NCBI GenBank assembly: GCA_964591375.1
Contig: CAZQAU010000005.1
Coordinates: 8,180 to 72,179, forward strand
From: CAYYYG01 sp964591375
Lineage (GTDB): Bacteria; Patescibacteriota; Microgenomatia; UBA1406; GWC2-37-13
DNA length: 64,000 nt
Direction of reading: 5' to 3'
A program made the translations under genes and the position numbers. How positions within the stretch are numbered: position 1 is the first letter of the stretch; each line of letters starts with the position of its first letter. A model generated the notes under the pieces. That model was not told the DNA's origin. It saw only the letters and a program-made list of their open reading frames with translations, and searched no databases. Positions 45,063-54,909 of this stretch are shown here, one piece after another.

Positions 45063-45602
45063 ATGCATATGGCACTTATTTTAGTGAACATAATATCCAT
45101 ATTTGTAAACTGTCTTCACAAGTCCAAATTGTTAACGATCCGAACAATCATTGACATAATATTATGCGAGTGTATATACAACGTTTTGTTTACATTTTAC
45201 ATACATATGGTGATTCTTTTCATGATTGCACAAGTGATGCCATATGGAGCAATAGGATGGTGTATTATTTTATGCACAATATCATCAATTATTTATGAAT
45301 TCACGAAACAAGAGTTAACAGATCGCACAGCAAAAACGTTTTACTATTTGTTTTTAAATGTAGCAGTTTGTTTTTTGTTTGTTGTATCATACATTCTATG
45401 CAGTTTTGCATATCGTTTAGAGTTGATATTTTTTGTATTACCGTCTAATATTATGGATGTGCTAGGCCTAAAACTGTTTGGGAAATCCACTGGGGTTTTT
45501 ATGATGCAATATATAAAGTTTAGTTATAAACAACTATGTATATTTAATTTAATACCAATTGACTTACCGGACGATATGCCCTATTTGGATACTATTATCT
45601 AA
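45063..45602 (+). CDS. Multi-spanning membrane protein, 179 aa
   Basis: At least four hydrophobic segments in the first 130 residues and a short tail with acidic end (DLPDDMPYLDTII). Function unknown. It is followed by a 3' inverted repeat that has a relative after the next gene, suggesting the two genes or their flanks derive from a duplication. Confidence 0.7.
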   Translation: MHMALILVNIISIFVNCLHKSKLLTIRTIIDIILCECIYNVLFTFYIHMVILFMIAQVMPYGAIGWCIILCTISSIIYEFTKQELTDRTAKTFYYLFLNVAVCFLFVVSYILCSFAYRLELIFFVLPSNIMDVLGLKLFGKSTGVFMMQYIKFSYKQLCIFNLIPIDLPDDMPYLDTII

Positions 45603-45605
45603 ATC

Positions 45606-45650
45606 ATGATGTCATGAATTGTTGATGACATCATTGCATTTTTTAATAAT
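45606..45650. repeat. Inverted repeat (10-bp arms, 9-base loop) in 3' flank
   Basis: ATGATGTCAT and ATGACATCAT flank a 9-base loop just after the stop of the membrane-protein gene, followed by TTGCATTTTTTAATAATAAA. A similar block follows the next gene (46541-46577). It may be a transcript 3'-end signal. Confidence 0.6.
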
Positions 45651-45713
45651 AAATTTTTTGACTTTACAAAATTTACTTTTTCACAAATCAGTTTCAAAAA
45701 ACGGCCATTTAAT

Positions 45714-46514
45714 ATGGAAGCTGCTAAATCAATTTCTATTTTTCTTTTCGGCGTGGTTGTTGCTATTATGATTGGATATTATGGCTGCAGTCACACAAGT
45801 CAGCCGATTGATATATTGCCACATATCAGCATGGAAGATGTGAATATTACGTTTTGGCATGATCATAATGATTGGAACATTGATTGTATGATGGCTGCAT
45901 GGAAGGAGAAAATAGTCGCAAATGCACTTTGCAATTGGAACAACACCAATGAAAATTGGAAAAACAGCAATTGTTTTTACAATGCATATGTAGTTGGCAA
46001 CCATACCATCGAACACCATGCAATTTATTCCAATGTTTCTGTTTCTGGCAAAAATGGACATGTCATATCAGAATCATGGATGCAATACGGCTTGCTTGAA
46101 GCATATGACAATTTATACAATCATAACAAAAGACAACTATTTATAGGAATTACTACATGCAGTGCTTTGAACACATATTACAATTACGACAATTTACAAG
46201 AAACGTTTGAAAAAATACGTAATCATAATATAACAGTGGTTTTATTTGTTATAAACCAATATCAATGTGATTTGCAAAAATTGGATGGATCCATTTTTGA
46301 TAGACTAGGTTTTAATAGATTATTTTCAAGATTTTTTGAAAATTCAAATGTTCATATTATCGATTTGGCTGCTTTGACAAAGTCGGCCAATTCAATGGGA
46401 TTCTTTGCTCGCGAACTAATAGGAATTGATCGTGTTTATCCAACACTTACTTCTTCGTTGTTTTTATCAACTGTTATTGATGCAGTCAAAACTGACATGC
46501 ATTTATACGCATAA
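45714..46514 (+). CDS. Type II membrane glycoprotein, 266 aa
   Basis: One signal-anchor TM (about residues 6-25) is followed by a lumenal or extracellular domain with many NxS/T sites and about eight Cys. The segment RQLFIGITTCSALNTYY, then a helix and HNITVVLFVINQ, has the strand-helix-strand rhythm of a vWA or Rossmann-like domain, but the MIDAS DxSxS motif is not evident. Function unknown. Confidence 0.7.
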   Translation: MEAAKSISIFLFGVVVAIMIGYYGCSHTSQPIDILPHISMEDVNITFWHDHNDWNIDCMMAAWKEKIVANALCNWNNTNENWKNSNCFYNAYVVGNHTIEHHAIYSNVSVSGKNGHVISESWMQYGLLEAYDNLYNHNKRQLFIGITTCSALNTYYNYDNLQETFEKIRNHNITVVLFVINQYQCDLQKLDGSIFDRLGFNRLFSRFFENSNVHIIDLAALTKSANSMGFFARELIGIDRVYPTLTSSLFLSTVIDAVKTDMHLYA

Positions 46515-46540
46515 ATAATTTGTTATATTTTTAAGAATAT

Positions 46541-46577
46541 GTGATGTCATGACATGTTCGTGATGTCAATGCATTTT
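46541..46577. repeat. Palindromic 3'-flank element related to 45606-45650
   Basis: GTGATGTCATGACATG contains the perfect palindrome ATGTCATGACAT and is followed by GTGATGTCAATGCATTTTTA. The order and sequence mirror the element after the preceding gene. Confidence 0.6.
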
Positions 46578-46665
46578 TATGTTTAAATATAAAGTTTAGT
46601 TTAAAATAAAATCAAAGTTTTATCGAAATCAAAAAAGTTTCTATCAAAAGGGCAATCATACAGAC

Positions 46666-47715
46666 ATGACCAAAAAACAAAAGCAATCGGTCTATCTCAA
46701 CACAGCACCAACATCACACAAAAACACGACAAAAGACGAAGCTGCAAAACAGTTGCAGATAACCGTGTTCAAATTCGTATGGATAGCTGTCTTCCTTGTC
46801 ATTTCAGTAGTAATTTTTATTCTTCCAAACATCCCTTTCTTTGTTCAGCTTGTTCTTTGGATAGTATTGATAGTTGCAATGAAAGGCTGTGAAAAAGATA
46901 TTGTTCAAATGATCAAATCAGGCAATTTCCTAGCTACATTTCCAACAAAGCTAGAATCTAAATGGCGACCGAATCCAGACGAATATAAAAACCTGGAACA
47001 AGTGGAAGAGGCTTTGAGGAAAAGGGGTCTGGAGTCGTGCAATCTTGCTATAGCAATAGATTATACAAAAAGCAATGAATGGCAAGGCTGGAAAAGTTTC
47101 GGCGCAAAAAATTTGCATTATATTTCGGAGGATATTAATGAAATGAATCCCTATGAACAAGTGATTCGTATCATATACAGAACACTCGAAAGATACGATG
47201 ATGATAAATTAATTCCTGTTATTGGATTCGGAGATATAAATACTGGTGATCGTTCAGTTGTTTCATTGAAAGCAAATAACCAACCCTGTACAGGATTGGA
47301 TGATGTTTTATATTCATATGCAGAATTTTCAAGAAAAGTAACAATGTCAGGACCTACTAATTTGGCGCCTACTATTGAATATGCAATCAACATCGTTAAA
47401 AGGACTGGACAATATCATATTTTACTTATTATAACGGATGGAAATGTAGACAAAGTGCAAGAGACCAGAGAAGCAGTAATCAAAGCAAGCAACTATCCCA
47501 TTTCTATTGTTATTGTGGGTGTTGGTGATGGTCCTTTTGACGAAATGGAACTCTTGGATGACGGTCTATCAGAAAGACGATTCGATAATCTCCAGTTTGT
47601 TGAATGGAACAAGATCATAGATGGCAAAAAACATCCCGATGCTGCATTTGCAGTGACCGCCTTGCAGGAAATCCCGGCACAACTAGCCGCTATCAAAGAA
47701 TTGCAACTATTGTAA
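46666..47715 (+). CDS. Membrane-anchored copine-type vWA domain protein, 349 aa
   Basis: Two hydrophobic segments at about residues 30-70 anchor a copine-like domain (about 120-340): CNLAIAIDYTKSNEW (the MIDAS strand, DYTKSN replacing DxSxS), YEQVIRIIYRTLERYDDD, IPVIGFGDINT, MSGPTNLAPTIEYAI, YHILLIITDGNVD and ISIVIVGVGDGPFDEME. These are the conserved blocks of copines and plant RGLG ubiquitin ligases. It probably mediates metal-dependent protein interaction at a membrane. The next gene downstream encodes a U-box, so together they may recreate an RGLG-like ligase from two chains. Confidence 0.85.
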   Translation: MTKKQKQSVYLNTAPTSHKNTTKDEAAKQLQITVFKFVWIAVFLVISVVIFILPNIPFFVQLVLWIVLIVAMKGCEKDIVQMIKSGNFLATFPTKLESKWRPNPDEYKNLEQVEEALRKRGLESCNLAIAIDYTKSNEWQGWKSFGAKNLHYISEDINEMNPYEQVIRIIYRTLERYDDDKLIPVIGFGDINTGDRSVVSLKANNQPCTGLDDVLYSYAEFSRKVTMSGPTNLAPTIEYAINIVKRTGQYHILLIITDGNVDKVQETREAVIKASNYPISIVIVGVGDGPFDEMELLDDGLSERRFDNLQFVEWNKIIDGKKHPDAAFAVTALQEIPAQLAAIKELQLL

Positions 47716-47802
47716 ATTTTGTGTTTTGTTAAAAATAAAATTTATAAAATAACATTTCCGCAAAAAGTCAAATTTTTTAAAATCCAAACAAAAGTAGCAA
47801 CT

Positions 47803-49749
47803 ATGAAATGCGTAATAGATAGACCGTTTGAGATTAGCAAAATACGAATAGCAGAAAAGAATAAACTAAAATACGAAATAGAATTTGATGTGCCTCCCAA
47901 GAAGCTTTTTGCAAAATACAAGTATCAAGATCCGACGATGGATGAATTATTAAACGATTACAGAAAGGAAGAATTTATAGAAAGTAAACCCATTGCCATG
48001 ACATCAAAAGAATTAAACAAACAAATATCGTTGCATTTTAATAATGTCATTACAAACTGCACGTGTCCTATTACATACGAATTGTTTAAAGATCCCGTCA
48101 TTGATGAATATGGACATTCTTACGAAAAAGAAGAGATGCTTAAGATTAGAGAAAAACAAAAAACATCACCGATGACAGGGAAGTCACAGCGATTTTTGTT
48201 TGAAAACAAAACTTTGAAGCGGTTTTGCAGCTTTTTTAGATCGTATTTGAAATCAAAGCCATTTGACATCCTTGATGATTACATAACCATAGAAGAACAA
48301 TTTGAACAGAATTTTCACAAAAATTTATTTCATAGAGACAACTATTTTATTAATGAATGTTTTGGAGTTATAAATAGTATGAGTAATTTACCACCATATT
48401 ATCCTGTTTATTTTGTATGTATTTTACGAGAAGCAATGTTTTGGGTTTTTGGAATGTTTAAACATGCAGAAACATTATCTCTAGAATCATTATTTCCATA
48501 TGCTAAATCTGTAGATAGAACGAATAAGAAAAAAGATAGTTTGAAACTTCTTGAAATGATACAAGAATCTAATGGGGAAAGAATATATTGTATAAAGAAT
48601 TTTTGTATGCAGAACATTGCCTGGTCAATGTATAACTTAGAAGCTTACGCAAAAGTGAAAATGAATGCCCATTTTTCTTTGTTGATGAAATATGTCAACG
48701 ACAACAAAATGTTTGATATGCCTCAAATATATGTAGAAGAGATCATTAAAAATGTTTTTTTAAATGGAAATGCTTCAAAAGGTTTATTTGTTTTTAATCA
48801 ACCATATTGGACAGTTGGGATTTGTTGTTTCCTGGCATTTGTACTAAAAGAGAATTTCAATAATATATATTATTTACTTTGTATTTCAAACAAAAAGTGT
48901 TATGAATTAGAAGGCGAACCATTGACACTTTACAACAAAATATTAGACATAGTGTTTTTTTTGTTTAACATAAAATTAGAAGACAAAGAACATGCAAATC
49001 TTAAGCAGATGGCAAAGAGAATACCCAGAGAAAGATATATTGATTTAATACAATATTATTATTTTCACAAGCATAAACGATGGTCATTTATGTCATCGCT
49101 TGATAATCATAATGTTCAAAACGGATTTCCAAAAATGAGAGAATTCCCTATAATAGACTATAATTTAACATGTTTTTTTAAGGAATTCATGTCTTTGAAA
49201 TATTTATGGAAAGAAAAATCACTATGTAATTTGCAAATGAGATGGCAATATGAAACTCATAATAACACTCGGTCAATATATGATACTGGAATACTGACAT
49301 GGGTAAATTCTGTATATTTATGTTCTAACGGATTTACAATAAGTGATTTGACATACAATGAAGTATATTTGAATTACAATACAAATTTTGAACAAAAGCT
49401 AGACAATTATAATGGTATATCGTCAAACATAAATGACATGGTGTTTAAAATGCATGTTAATGAAGAGACAATTGCAACACATTCCTTTTTCACATGGATT
49501 AACTGTATATATCCATACAAAGCACCGTTTAGAAGGGATGTATATACTTTAATATTATATGAATTACTGAAAAGGAATTTCAAAGAAGTGCGTGAATTTG
49601 TTTCCAAATCGCAATCCGATGTATTTAATAGAGTAGATATAGATTTAAGAAGTAATGATATAACTGATAGTATATCACAATCAAGTGCAGAAAACAAACA
49701 CAAAAAACGAAGAACATTTGTGATACCTGAAACAATTGAAATAAACTGA
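47803..49749 (+). CDS. U-box E3 ubiquitin ligase-like protein, 648 aa
   Basis: Residues about 86-145 form a U-box: CTCPITYELFKDPVIDEYG, HSYEKEEMLK, SPMTGK and an LFENKTLKRF helix. U-boxes recruit E2 ubiquitin-conjugating enzymes. The remaining 500 residues are a large helical, Tyr/Phe/Asn-rich region probably used for substrate binding; the C-terminus is charged and basic. Start set at 47803 (MKCVIDRPF), since upstream codons lie in the AT-rich gap after the copine gene. It lies on the same strand about 90 bases downstream of the copine-like gene. Confidence 0.85.
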   Translation: MKCVIDRPFEISKIRIAEKNKLKYEIEFDVPPKKLFAKYKYQDPTMDELLNDYRKEEFIESKPIAMTSKELNKQISLHFNNVITNCTCPITYELFKDPVIDEYGHSYEKEEMLKIREKQKTSPMTGKSQRFLFENKTLKRFCSFFRSYLKSKPFDILDDYITIEEQFEQNFHKNLFHRDNYFINECFGVINSMSNLPPYYPVYFVCILREAMFWVFGMFKHAETLSLESLFPYAKSVDRTNKKKDSLKLLEMIQESNGERIYCIKNFCMQNIAWSMYNLEAYAKVKMNAHFSLLMKYVNDNKMFDMPQIYVEEIIKNVFLNGNASKGLFVFNQPYWTVGICCFLAFVLKENFNNIYYLLCISNKKCYELEGEPLTLYNKILDIVFFLFNIKLEDKEHANLKQMAKRIPRERYIDLIQYYYFHKHKRWSFMSSLDNHNVQNGFPKMREFPIIDYNLTCFFKEFMSLKYLWKEKSLCNLQMRWQYETHNNTRSIYDTGILTWVNSVYLCSNGFTISDLTYNEVYLNYNTNFEQKLDNYNGISSNINDMVFKMHVNEETIATHSFFTWINCIYPYKAPFRRDVYTLILYELLKRNFKEVREFVSKSQSDVFNRVDIDLRSNDITDSISQSSAENKHKKRRTFVIPETIEIN

Positions 49750-49755
49750 AATTTA

Positions 49756-52083
49756 TTACTCAATCAATTTTTTGTACATTTCCATATCGATTTTGTTGTT
49801 GTCGAGATGAATTCCTACTGTTTTAAGTTTTCTAATAAATTCATATCGTTTTGCATGATGATATTCTTGTGATACATGCACTTCATCATTCATTACATTA
49901 AAGTTATTGAATCTGGCAGGACATGTACCACATGGACATAGGATATCATTAATATCTAAATAGTATCCCAATCCTTTTAACGCACGTTTGTTAGTCGCTA
50001 TTTCTTTGTTTACATCATTCATTTTATCTAATTGCTTGAATGCATGGTCACAATCCCCACAGCCCTTTTTGGTATTTAAGCAATGAAATCCGGTTTTTGC
50101 TTCAAATATAGGGGTTGGTGCAATTACAACCAATGTATCAGTATAATTAGCTATTTTCTCAAAAAATGCTCTTCGGTATTGATAATATGCTTCGTCATAT
50201 GATAAATCACCCATAACAACTTTTTGTCCACTGGGACTTTTCATACTAAATTGTCCATACCATGAAAATATAAACATAATAACAACATTTGGTTTGTATT
50301 CTGCTTCTTGTTCAAATATAAGCTTTTGATGCTTGCCAGTGCATTCTAATATATATTTCAAACTTATGCCATGATATTGGTCATATTGCCAATTGCCATA
50401 CAACATCGGACACGATACTGATGAAAAGAAATGAAAATTAATATCGTATTCTTTCGATATGGCTGTTCCTGTTAATGCAAATCGCAATGCAAATGAATCA
50501 CCAATTGCACTAACTTTTAAACGATTTTCTGATTGTGCTTTTTCATATGTCAATGTTTCATAAAAAAACGGATATCCGGTAGGGTTTGGCGTGTGCTTGA
50601 CGCCATCATAACAAGATCCGTAAATCGTTTCTTTGGAACATGTTTTTAATGGCACATCTGGTGTAACCGGAACGATCGAAATATTGGTATTATTCACTAT
50701 AGTTATATTTGTTATATTTATATTCTGAGTGTAATTCGATAACTCGATAAATTGATGGGACAATGTATAATTTGTTTCAGATAACATTGTTTTCATTTTG
50801 TCAATTTGGGTATTCAATTCTTTGTATCGAGTTTCCATATCAAAAAGCATTTCTTGTGATTGTGTTGTTTGTTCAATCATTCGCTCGACCTTGCCTGTAA
50901 TAATGTAACCATGTATGCAAGCAACAAATATCAAAGGTACAACTATCCCAATTCCAATAATTATTCGTATATGTTTCGGATTTGTGGTATCGGCTCTAGA
51001 GAATAACCAATCATTTGTCTTTTTAGATACAAATGCTATGGCAAAACTTGATACAAATACTATACTTGTATATATTATCTTTCCCACATTGTTATAATAC
51101 AGTGAAATAAATACAATAATTGGCCAATGCCATAAATATATTCCATATGAATATACTCCTATCAATTTCAACAATGTTCCAATTTTATATTCCTTCGTAG
51201 ATTCATTTTCTTCATTCAATATAGTAGGTTTCGGATTGTAATTGATATTGATGCTCAATAAGAATAAACTAGTCATGATAGAAACAAACAAACTAATAAC
51301 CTTTTGTTTTGATATTATATCGGAAACTATATGCAAACTTGATATCAAAATCATACTAAGTAAACATGTTTGTATAATGCATCTAAATGTTCTGTTCTTG
51401 ACACATATACAAATTCTTTGCTTCCAGACTCCTCTTTGAAATAATTGTCGAGATAATATCATAGCAATCATTCCCAATCCAAATTGATAAATACGAGCAA
51501 TTGTGCTCATATGCACAACAGAATCTCTTGTTTCAATCAGCATTATATATGCTAAAGATAAAACGATCAAAAACAGAGCGAAAAGTATATGAGTAAAATA
51601 TGGTAATTTGATAAGGATGTACATTATCAATGGAAATATGAAATAAAATTGTTCCTCCACAGATAATGACCAATAATGTAATGTTGGACTATTCACGTCA
51701 CTTTCACGCCGCCAGTAATCGGTCGCATCAGATATATAAAACCAGTTTGCAATATATAGTACAGGACTGATAAACCAACCGCGATGTTCAATGATAAATT
51801 CCAATGAGTATATATAAATGTATGCTACAGATACAATTGAGAGTAAAATAAATGATTCTCCAAACAACCGTTTGATTCTGCGTGCATAAAACTGAGAAAT
51901 TGAAATATATCCATGTTTTTGTCCATATTCTAACAAATTCCCTGAAATAAGAAATCCTGATAGTACAAAAAAGATATCAACCCCTATATACCCATTGCTA
52001 AACAAGTATATGTCGCAATGAAACAATACAACTAATATAATAGCAATCCCTCTTAATTGGTCAAGAGTCGAACTGTACTGCAT
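49756..52083 (-). CDS. Acyltransferase-3 with SGNH domain (OafA-type), 775 aa
   Basis: The N-terminal half (about residues 1-370) is an acyltransferase-3 membrane domain with its first motifs intact: LDQLRGIAIILVVLFHCD, GYIGVDIFFVLSGFLIS, FYARRIKRL and SLSVEEQFYFIFP; about ten TM segments are visible. A coiled, glycosylatable linker leads to a lumenal SGNH hydrolase-like domain with KVSAIGDSFALR (about 525) and DEVHVSQEYH near 735 providing Ser, Asp and His. Such proteins O-acetylate sugars. Here it could acetylate viral or host glycans in the secretory pathway. All expected catalytic residues appear present. Confidence 0.9.
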   Translation of the reverse strand: MQYSSTLDQLRGIAIILVVLFHCDIYLFSNGYIGVDIFFVLSGFLISGNLLEYGQKHGYISISQFYARRIKRLFGESFILLSIVSVAYIYIYSLEFIIEHRGWFISPVLYIANWFYISDATDYWRRESDVNSPTLHYWSLSVEEQFYFIFPLIMYILIKLPYFTHILFALFLIVLSLAYIMLIETRDSVVHMSTIARIYQFGLGMIAMILSRQLFQRGVWKQRICICVKNRTFRCIIQTCLLSMILISSLHIVSDIISKQKVISLFVSIMTSLFLLSININYNPKPTILNEENESTKEYKIGTLLKLIGVYSYGIYLWHWPIIVFISLYYNNVGKIIYTSIVFVSSFAIAFVSKKTNDWLFSRADTTNPKHIRIIIGIGIVVPLIFVACIHGYIITGKVERMIEQTTQSQEMLFDMETRYKELNTQIDKMKTMLSETNYTLSHQFIELSNYTQNINITNITIVNNTNISIVPVTPDVPLKTCSKETIYGSCYDGVKHTPNPTGYPFFYETLTYEKAQSENRLKVSAIGDSFALRFALTGTAISKEYDINFHFFSSVSCPMLYGNWQYDQYHGISLKYILECTGKHQKLIFEQEAEYKPNVVIMFIFSWYGQFSMKSPSGQKVVMGDLSYDEAYYQYRRAFFEKIANYTDTLVVIAPTPIFEAKTGFHCLNTKKGCGDCDHAFKQLDKMNDVNKEIATNKRALKGLGYYLDINDILCPCGTCPARFNNFNVMNDEVHVSQEYHHAKRYEFIRKLKTVGIHLDNNKIDMEMYKKLIE

Positions 52084-52248
52084 TCTTTCTAAATTCCTAG
52101 TAAATTATAGTCATAAAGAAATAATAAATACAATCTTGTAACCATATGTAAAATTATAATAATATATAAAAAAATCTAACGCAGTTGTTTGCACCATCAT
52201 AAATTTGGTGATACGTACAAAAAATATTTATACTATTTTACAATAAAA

Positions 52249-52983
52249 ATGGCCAAATTACTTGATTTGAACATTGATGCAATGAATCCAAAGCCGAATG
52301 CATTAGAACATGTGCTATATGGAATGCCACCATTGATAAGAAAAACACCTAAGAAAATAATTAAATACACATGGATACTTGAAGCCGCCAGTAAAAAATG
52401 CGTTTTGAAACATGTGGATTATCCCAATATAGACGATTTGTACACATACGAAAATGGAGTTTTGGTTGGATTAGATGAAGATGCTCAGCCATATTTGGTT
52501 TCGGCTGAAATCAAGGGAGAACCGCCTATTCAACGAATGGTTTACATTGACAAAAAGGTTGAAGAAAAACTGAAAGATATTAAACAATTTATGAAATGGA
52601 ACAAGGCAAAGCAATATTGGGACACACTTGCAGACGGAATAGCTGGCCAAATCAACGATGGAAACGGAATATTATTAGATCTAAATAACACGACAATACA
52701 ATCGTTTCGAAACATTTATCCCGATTTGTTTAAAATGCATCGGATAATACAGGGTTTTATTTTGATTACTCCCCAAGAATTGGTTAGTATTGCAAACGAT
52801 CTCAAAGGAATCATTCATCAAATGCTAAAGCCATTCAATTTGGCCATTCCAGTGTTTCCACGCAAAGAATATATTAATATTAAGGAAGACATGGAATTCA
52901 CAGTCGAAGCCTGGATCGATTATGTCAGATGGTCTGAAAAGAACGATCGAATTGATAATATAATGTGTAACAATGATATTTGA
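52249..52983 (+). CDS. Unknown protein, 244 aa
   Basis: Start at MAKLLDLN. A globular alpha/beta protein with central Gly-rich loop (LADGIAGQINDGNGI) and a Trp/Lys-rich helix before it (KWNKAKQYWDT). No TM or signal. Not recognised. Confidence 0.75.
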   Translation: MAKLLDLNIDAMNPKPNALEHVLYGMPPLIRKTPKKIIKYTWILEAASKKCVLKHVDYPNIDDLYTYENGVLVGLDEDAQPYLVSAEIKGEPPIQRMVYIDKKVEEKLKDIKQFMKWNKAKQYWDTLADGIAGQINDGNGILLDLNNTTIQSFRNIYPDLFKMHRIIQGFILITPQELVSIANDLKGIIHQMLKPFNLAIPVFPRKEYINIKEDMEFTVEAWIDYVRWSEKNDRIDNIMCNNDI

Positions 52984-53013
52984 AAAATAAACGATTTTTT
53001 TTCTAAGTCAATA

Positions 53014-53103
53014 ATGCTATGTTAGGCTACAATTTTGCCATTTCGAAAAAACTTTTTTATGCTAGATAGGCTACAAATTTGCTAAATCGCCTCCTGCAAA
53101 GCA
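53014..53103. repeat. Two imperfect tandem 45-base units
   Basis: ATGCTATGTTAGGCTACAAT and ATGCTAGATAGGCTACAAAT begin two units 45 bases apart, each followed by TTTGC(C/T)A(T/A)(T/A)TCG. They lie in the intergenic region upstream of the gene at 53159 and may be regulatory. Confidence 0.65.
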
Positions 53104-53158
53104 ATGGACATAAAAAGAAAATCTGATTTGTTTTCAATAACAATTTATTCGAATAACC

Positions 53159-53731
53159 ATGGCAAAACGAGAAAGATCCAAGTCTTTAGAAAAGGATAAC
53201 CCCAAAGAAAGAAGAAAAGAGCCAGTTGCATTATTGCAATACGTTTCTGTGGAGTTATCGAAAGATGGAGAATCAGGGGATATGACAGTTTATTACTTTG
53301 ACGTTGAAAAAACGAAATCTACAACCGCAGAATTTGGCATAATCGGACCTAATGGAGTACAATTTGGCACTTTGAGATATAGCCTATGGGATGCACTTCA
53401 ATTACGATTGAAAAACGACAAAGCTTTTGATGATGACGATTTGATACCAAAAGGATCTGTCATTGAGATTTATTTCCCAATTGATAATGATATGTATTTT
53501 GAAATAGAAGAGAACAAAGTTTTTGGCTGTCACAAAACCATTATTGGTAAATATGCAAATCACAAGGACTATGAAAACGCAGCCGAGTTTGAAAAAGAAC
53601 AATACAATGCAGTCAACAAATGCTTAGTATCGATTTTTTGTGCAAACAATCGAGAGCTTTCTATGGAGATGTTTTACATAAACCCATCTGAATATGTTAT
53701 TACACATGTCTTACATGACTGTGTTCATTAA
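53159..53731 (+). CDS. Paralogue family A member, 190 aa
   Basis: Paralogous to 56834-57472: shared blocks are YYFDVEKTKSTTAEF versus AYFDVEKLKAKKAEF, SLWDALQLRL versus SLFDALRNYL, and YVITHVLHDC versus YVISHTCFKY. It has a basic N-terminal tail. Function unknown, but the repetition indicates a lineage-specific expansion. Confidence 0.8.
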   Translation: MAKRERSKSLEKDNPKERRKEPVALLQYVSVELSKDGESGDMTVYYFDVEKTKSTTAEFGIIGPNGVQFGTLRYSLWDALQLRLKNDKAFDDDDLIPKGSVIEIYFPIDNDMYFEIEENKVFGCHKTIIGKYANHKDYENAAEFEKEQYNAVNKCLVSIFCANNRELSMEMFYINPSEYVITHVLHDCVH

Positions 53732-53822
53732 TCATCTATATTTTACAAGCTTTTTATGTAATATTTTATAATGTATGTTTTATTGTTTCAAAAAAGATAA
53801 ACTTGGGATATTGAATACGAAA

Positions 53823-54812
53823 ATGGCATTTAACAATGCAAATAGGAATAAATATACATTGATGTATGGGATTGCTGGAATAGTCGTTTTTTTAATATTT
53901 TTCATCGTTATGCATCAAGTAAATTCATTACATTACGAAACCAAAATATTGGTTAACGATGTAAATGATATTCAAAACAGTTTGCATGCTTATAGAGATG
54001 CTATTATCTCATTGTCAAGACAAATTGAATTGAATAGAGTCGAATATCCATTGCTGTGGAATGTAGAGCAATATGCATGCAAAAACAAACTTACTATGGG
54101 AAATATATGGCACGATCACACAATTTGCTTGGATTTTGGGAAACCAACAAAAGATATGGTTATGTATTCGTTTGGAATTGGCACTGATTGTTCTTTTGAT
54201 CTAGAAATGATACAAAAATATGGAATTAATGTATATGCATTTGATCCATCTCCAGCATCAATAGATTATATTGAATCACAATCTCATGGGTTTCCGAAAC
54301 AATTTCGGTTTTATCCATGGGGCATTTGGAACTTTGATGGAACTATTGAAATGCAAGTTAAAGATGCATCGCAACACAGTGTCGTCAGAATTGATGGGAG
54401 TGCTCCTTACGATTCATTTCCAGTATATACGTTGGAAACCATTATGAAGAAACTTGGGCATACAAAAATCGATATTTTGAAAATTGATGTGGAAGGAAGT
54501 GAATGGGTTGTTTTTGAAAAAATCCTTAGGGCCGCTTATACACAGGATGGAATGGATTTGTTTGATAGTTATGGAATTACACATATTCTCACAGAATTCC
54601 ATCATCCAAATTATGATTTGAAATATGGTCAAGGCAAATCTGCGCCTGATGTGAATATAATTATCCAAAAACTAAATGCATTGGGATTTTATACTTTTGA
54701 TATTGGAACATTGCGTGAGAATTTTCAATATAGAGATATGGCTTTCGTCAGAATCAAAGACCCTCGTCTTGTTAAGCTAACCAATGGCGTTCATATATAT
54801 GATTATATGTAA
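53823..54812 (+). CDS. FkbM-type methyltransferase with signal anchor, 329 aa
   Basis: A TM segment at about residues 12-32 anchors the protein type II; a short coiled stem follows. The catalytic domain has a SAM-binding motif around VMYSFGIGTDCSFDLEM with VYAFDPSPAS, the FYPWGIWNFDG strand, and IDILKIDVEGSEW, all typical of FkbM-family methyltransferases, which O-methylate sugars. It is likely to act in the Golgi or ER lumen. An earlier in-frame ATG at 53775 would add 16 residues. It neighbours the acyltransferase gene functionally but not immediately. Confidence 0.85.
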   Translation: MAFNNANRNKYTLMYGIAGIVVFLIFFIVMHQVNSLHYETKILVNDVNDIQNSLHAYRDAIISLSRQIELNRVEYPLLWNVEQYACKNKLTMGNIWHDHTICLDFGKPTKDMVMYSFGIGTDCSFDLEMIQKYGINVYAFDPSPASIDYIESQSHGFPKQFRFYPWGIWNFDGTIEMQVKDASQHSVVRIDGSAPYDSFPVYTLETIMKKLGHTKIDILKIDVEGSEWVVFEKILRAAYTQDGMDLFDSYGITHILTEFHHPNYDLKYGQGKSAPDVNIIIQKLNALGFYTFDIGTLRENFQYRDMAFVRIKDPRLVKLTNGVHIYDYM

Positions 54813-54909
54813 TATATTTTAACAAATTCTGACCGAATAAAAATATTTATAATTTTTTCCAAAGTCAAACGAAAAAATTTTATACTAATTTTTAACGCAC
54901 ATCACAACC

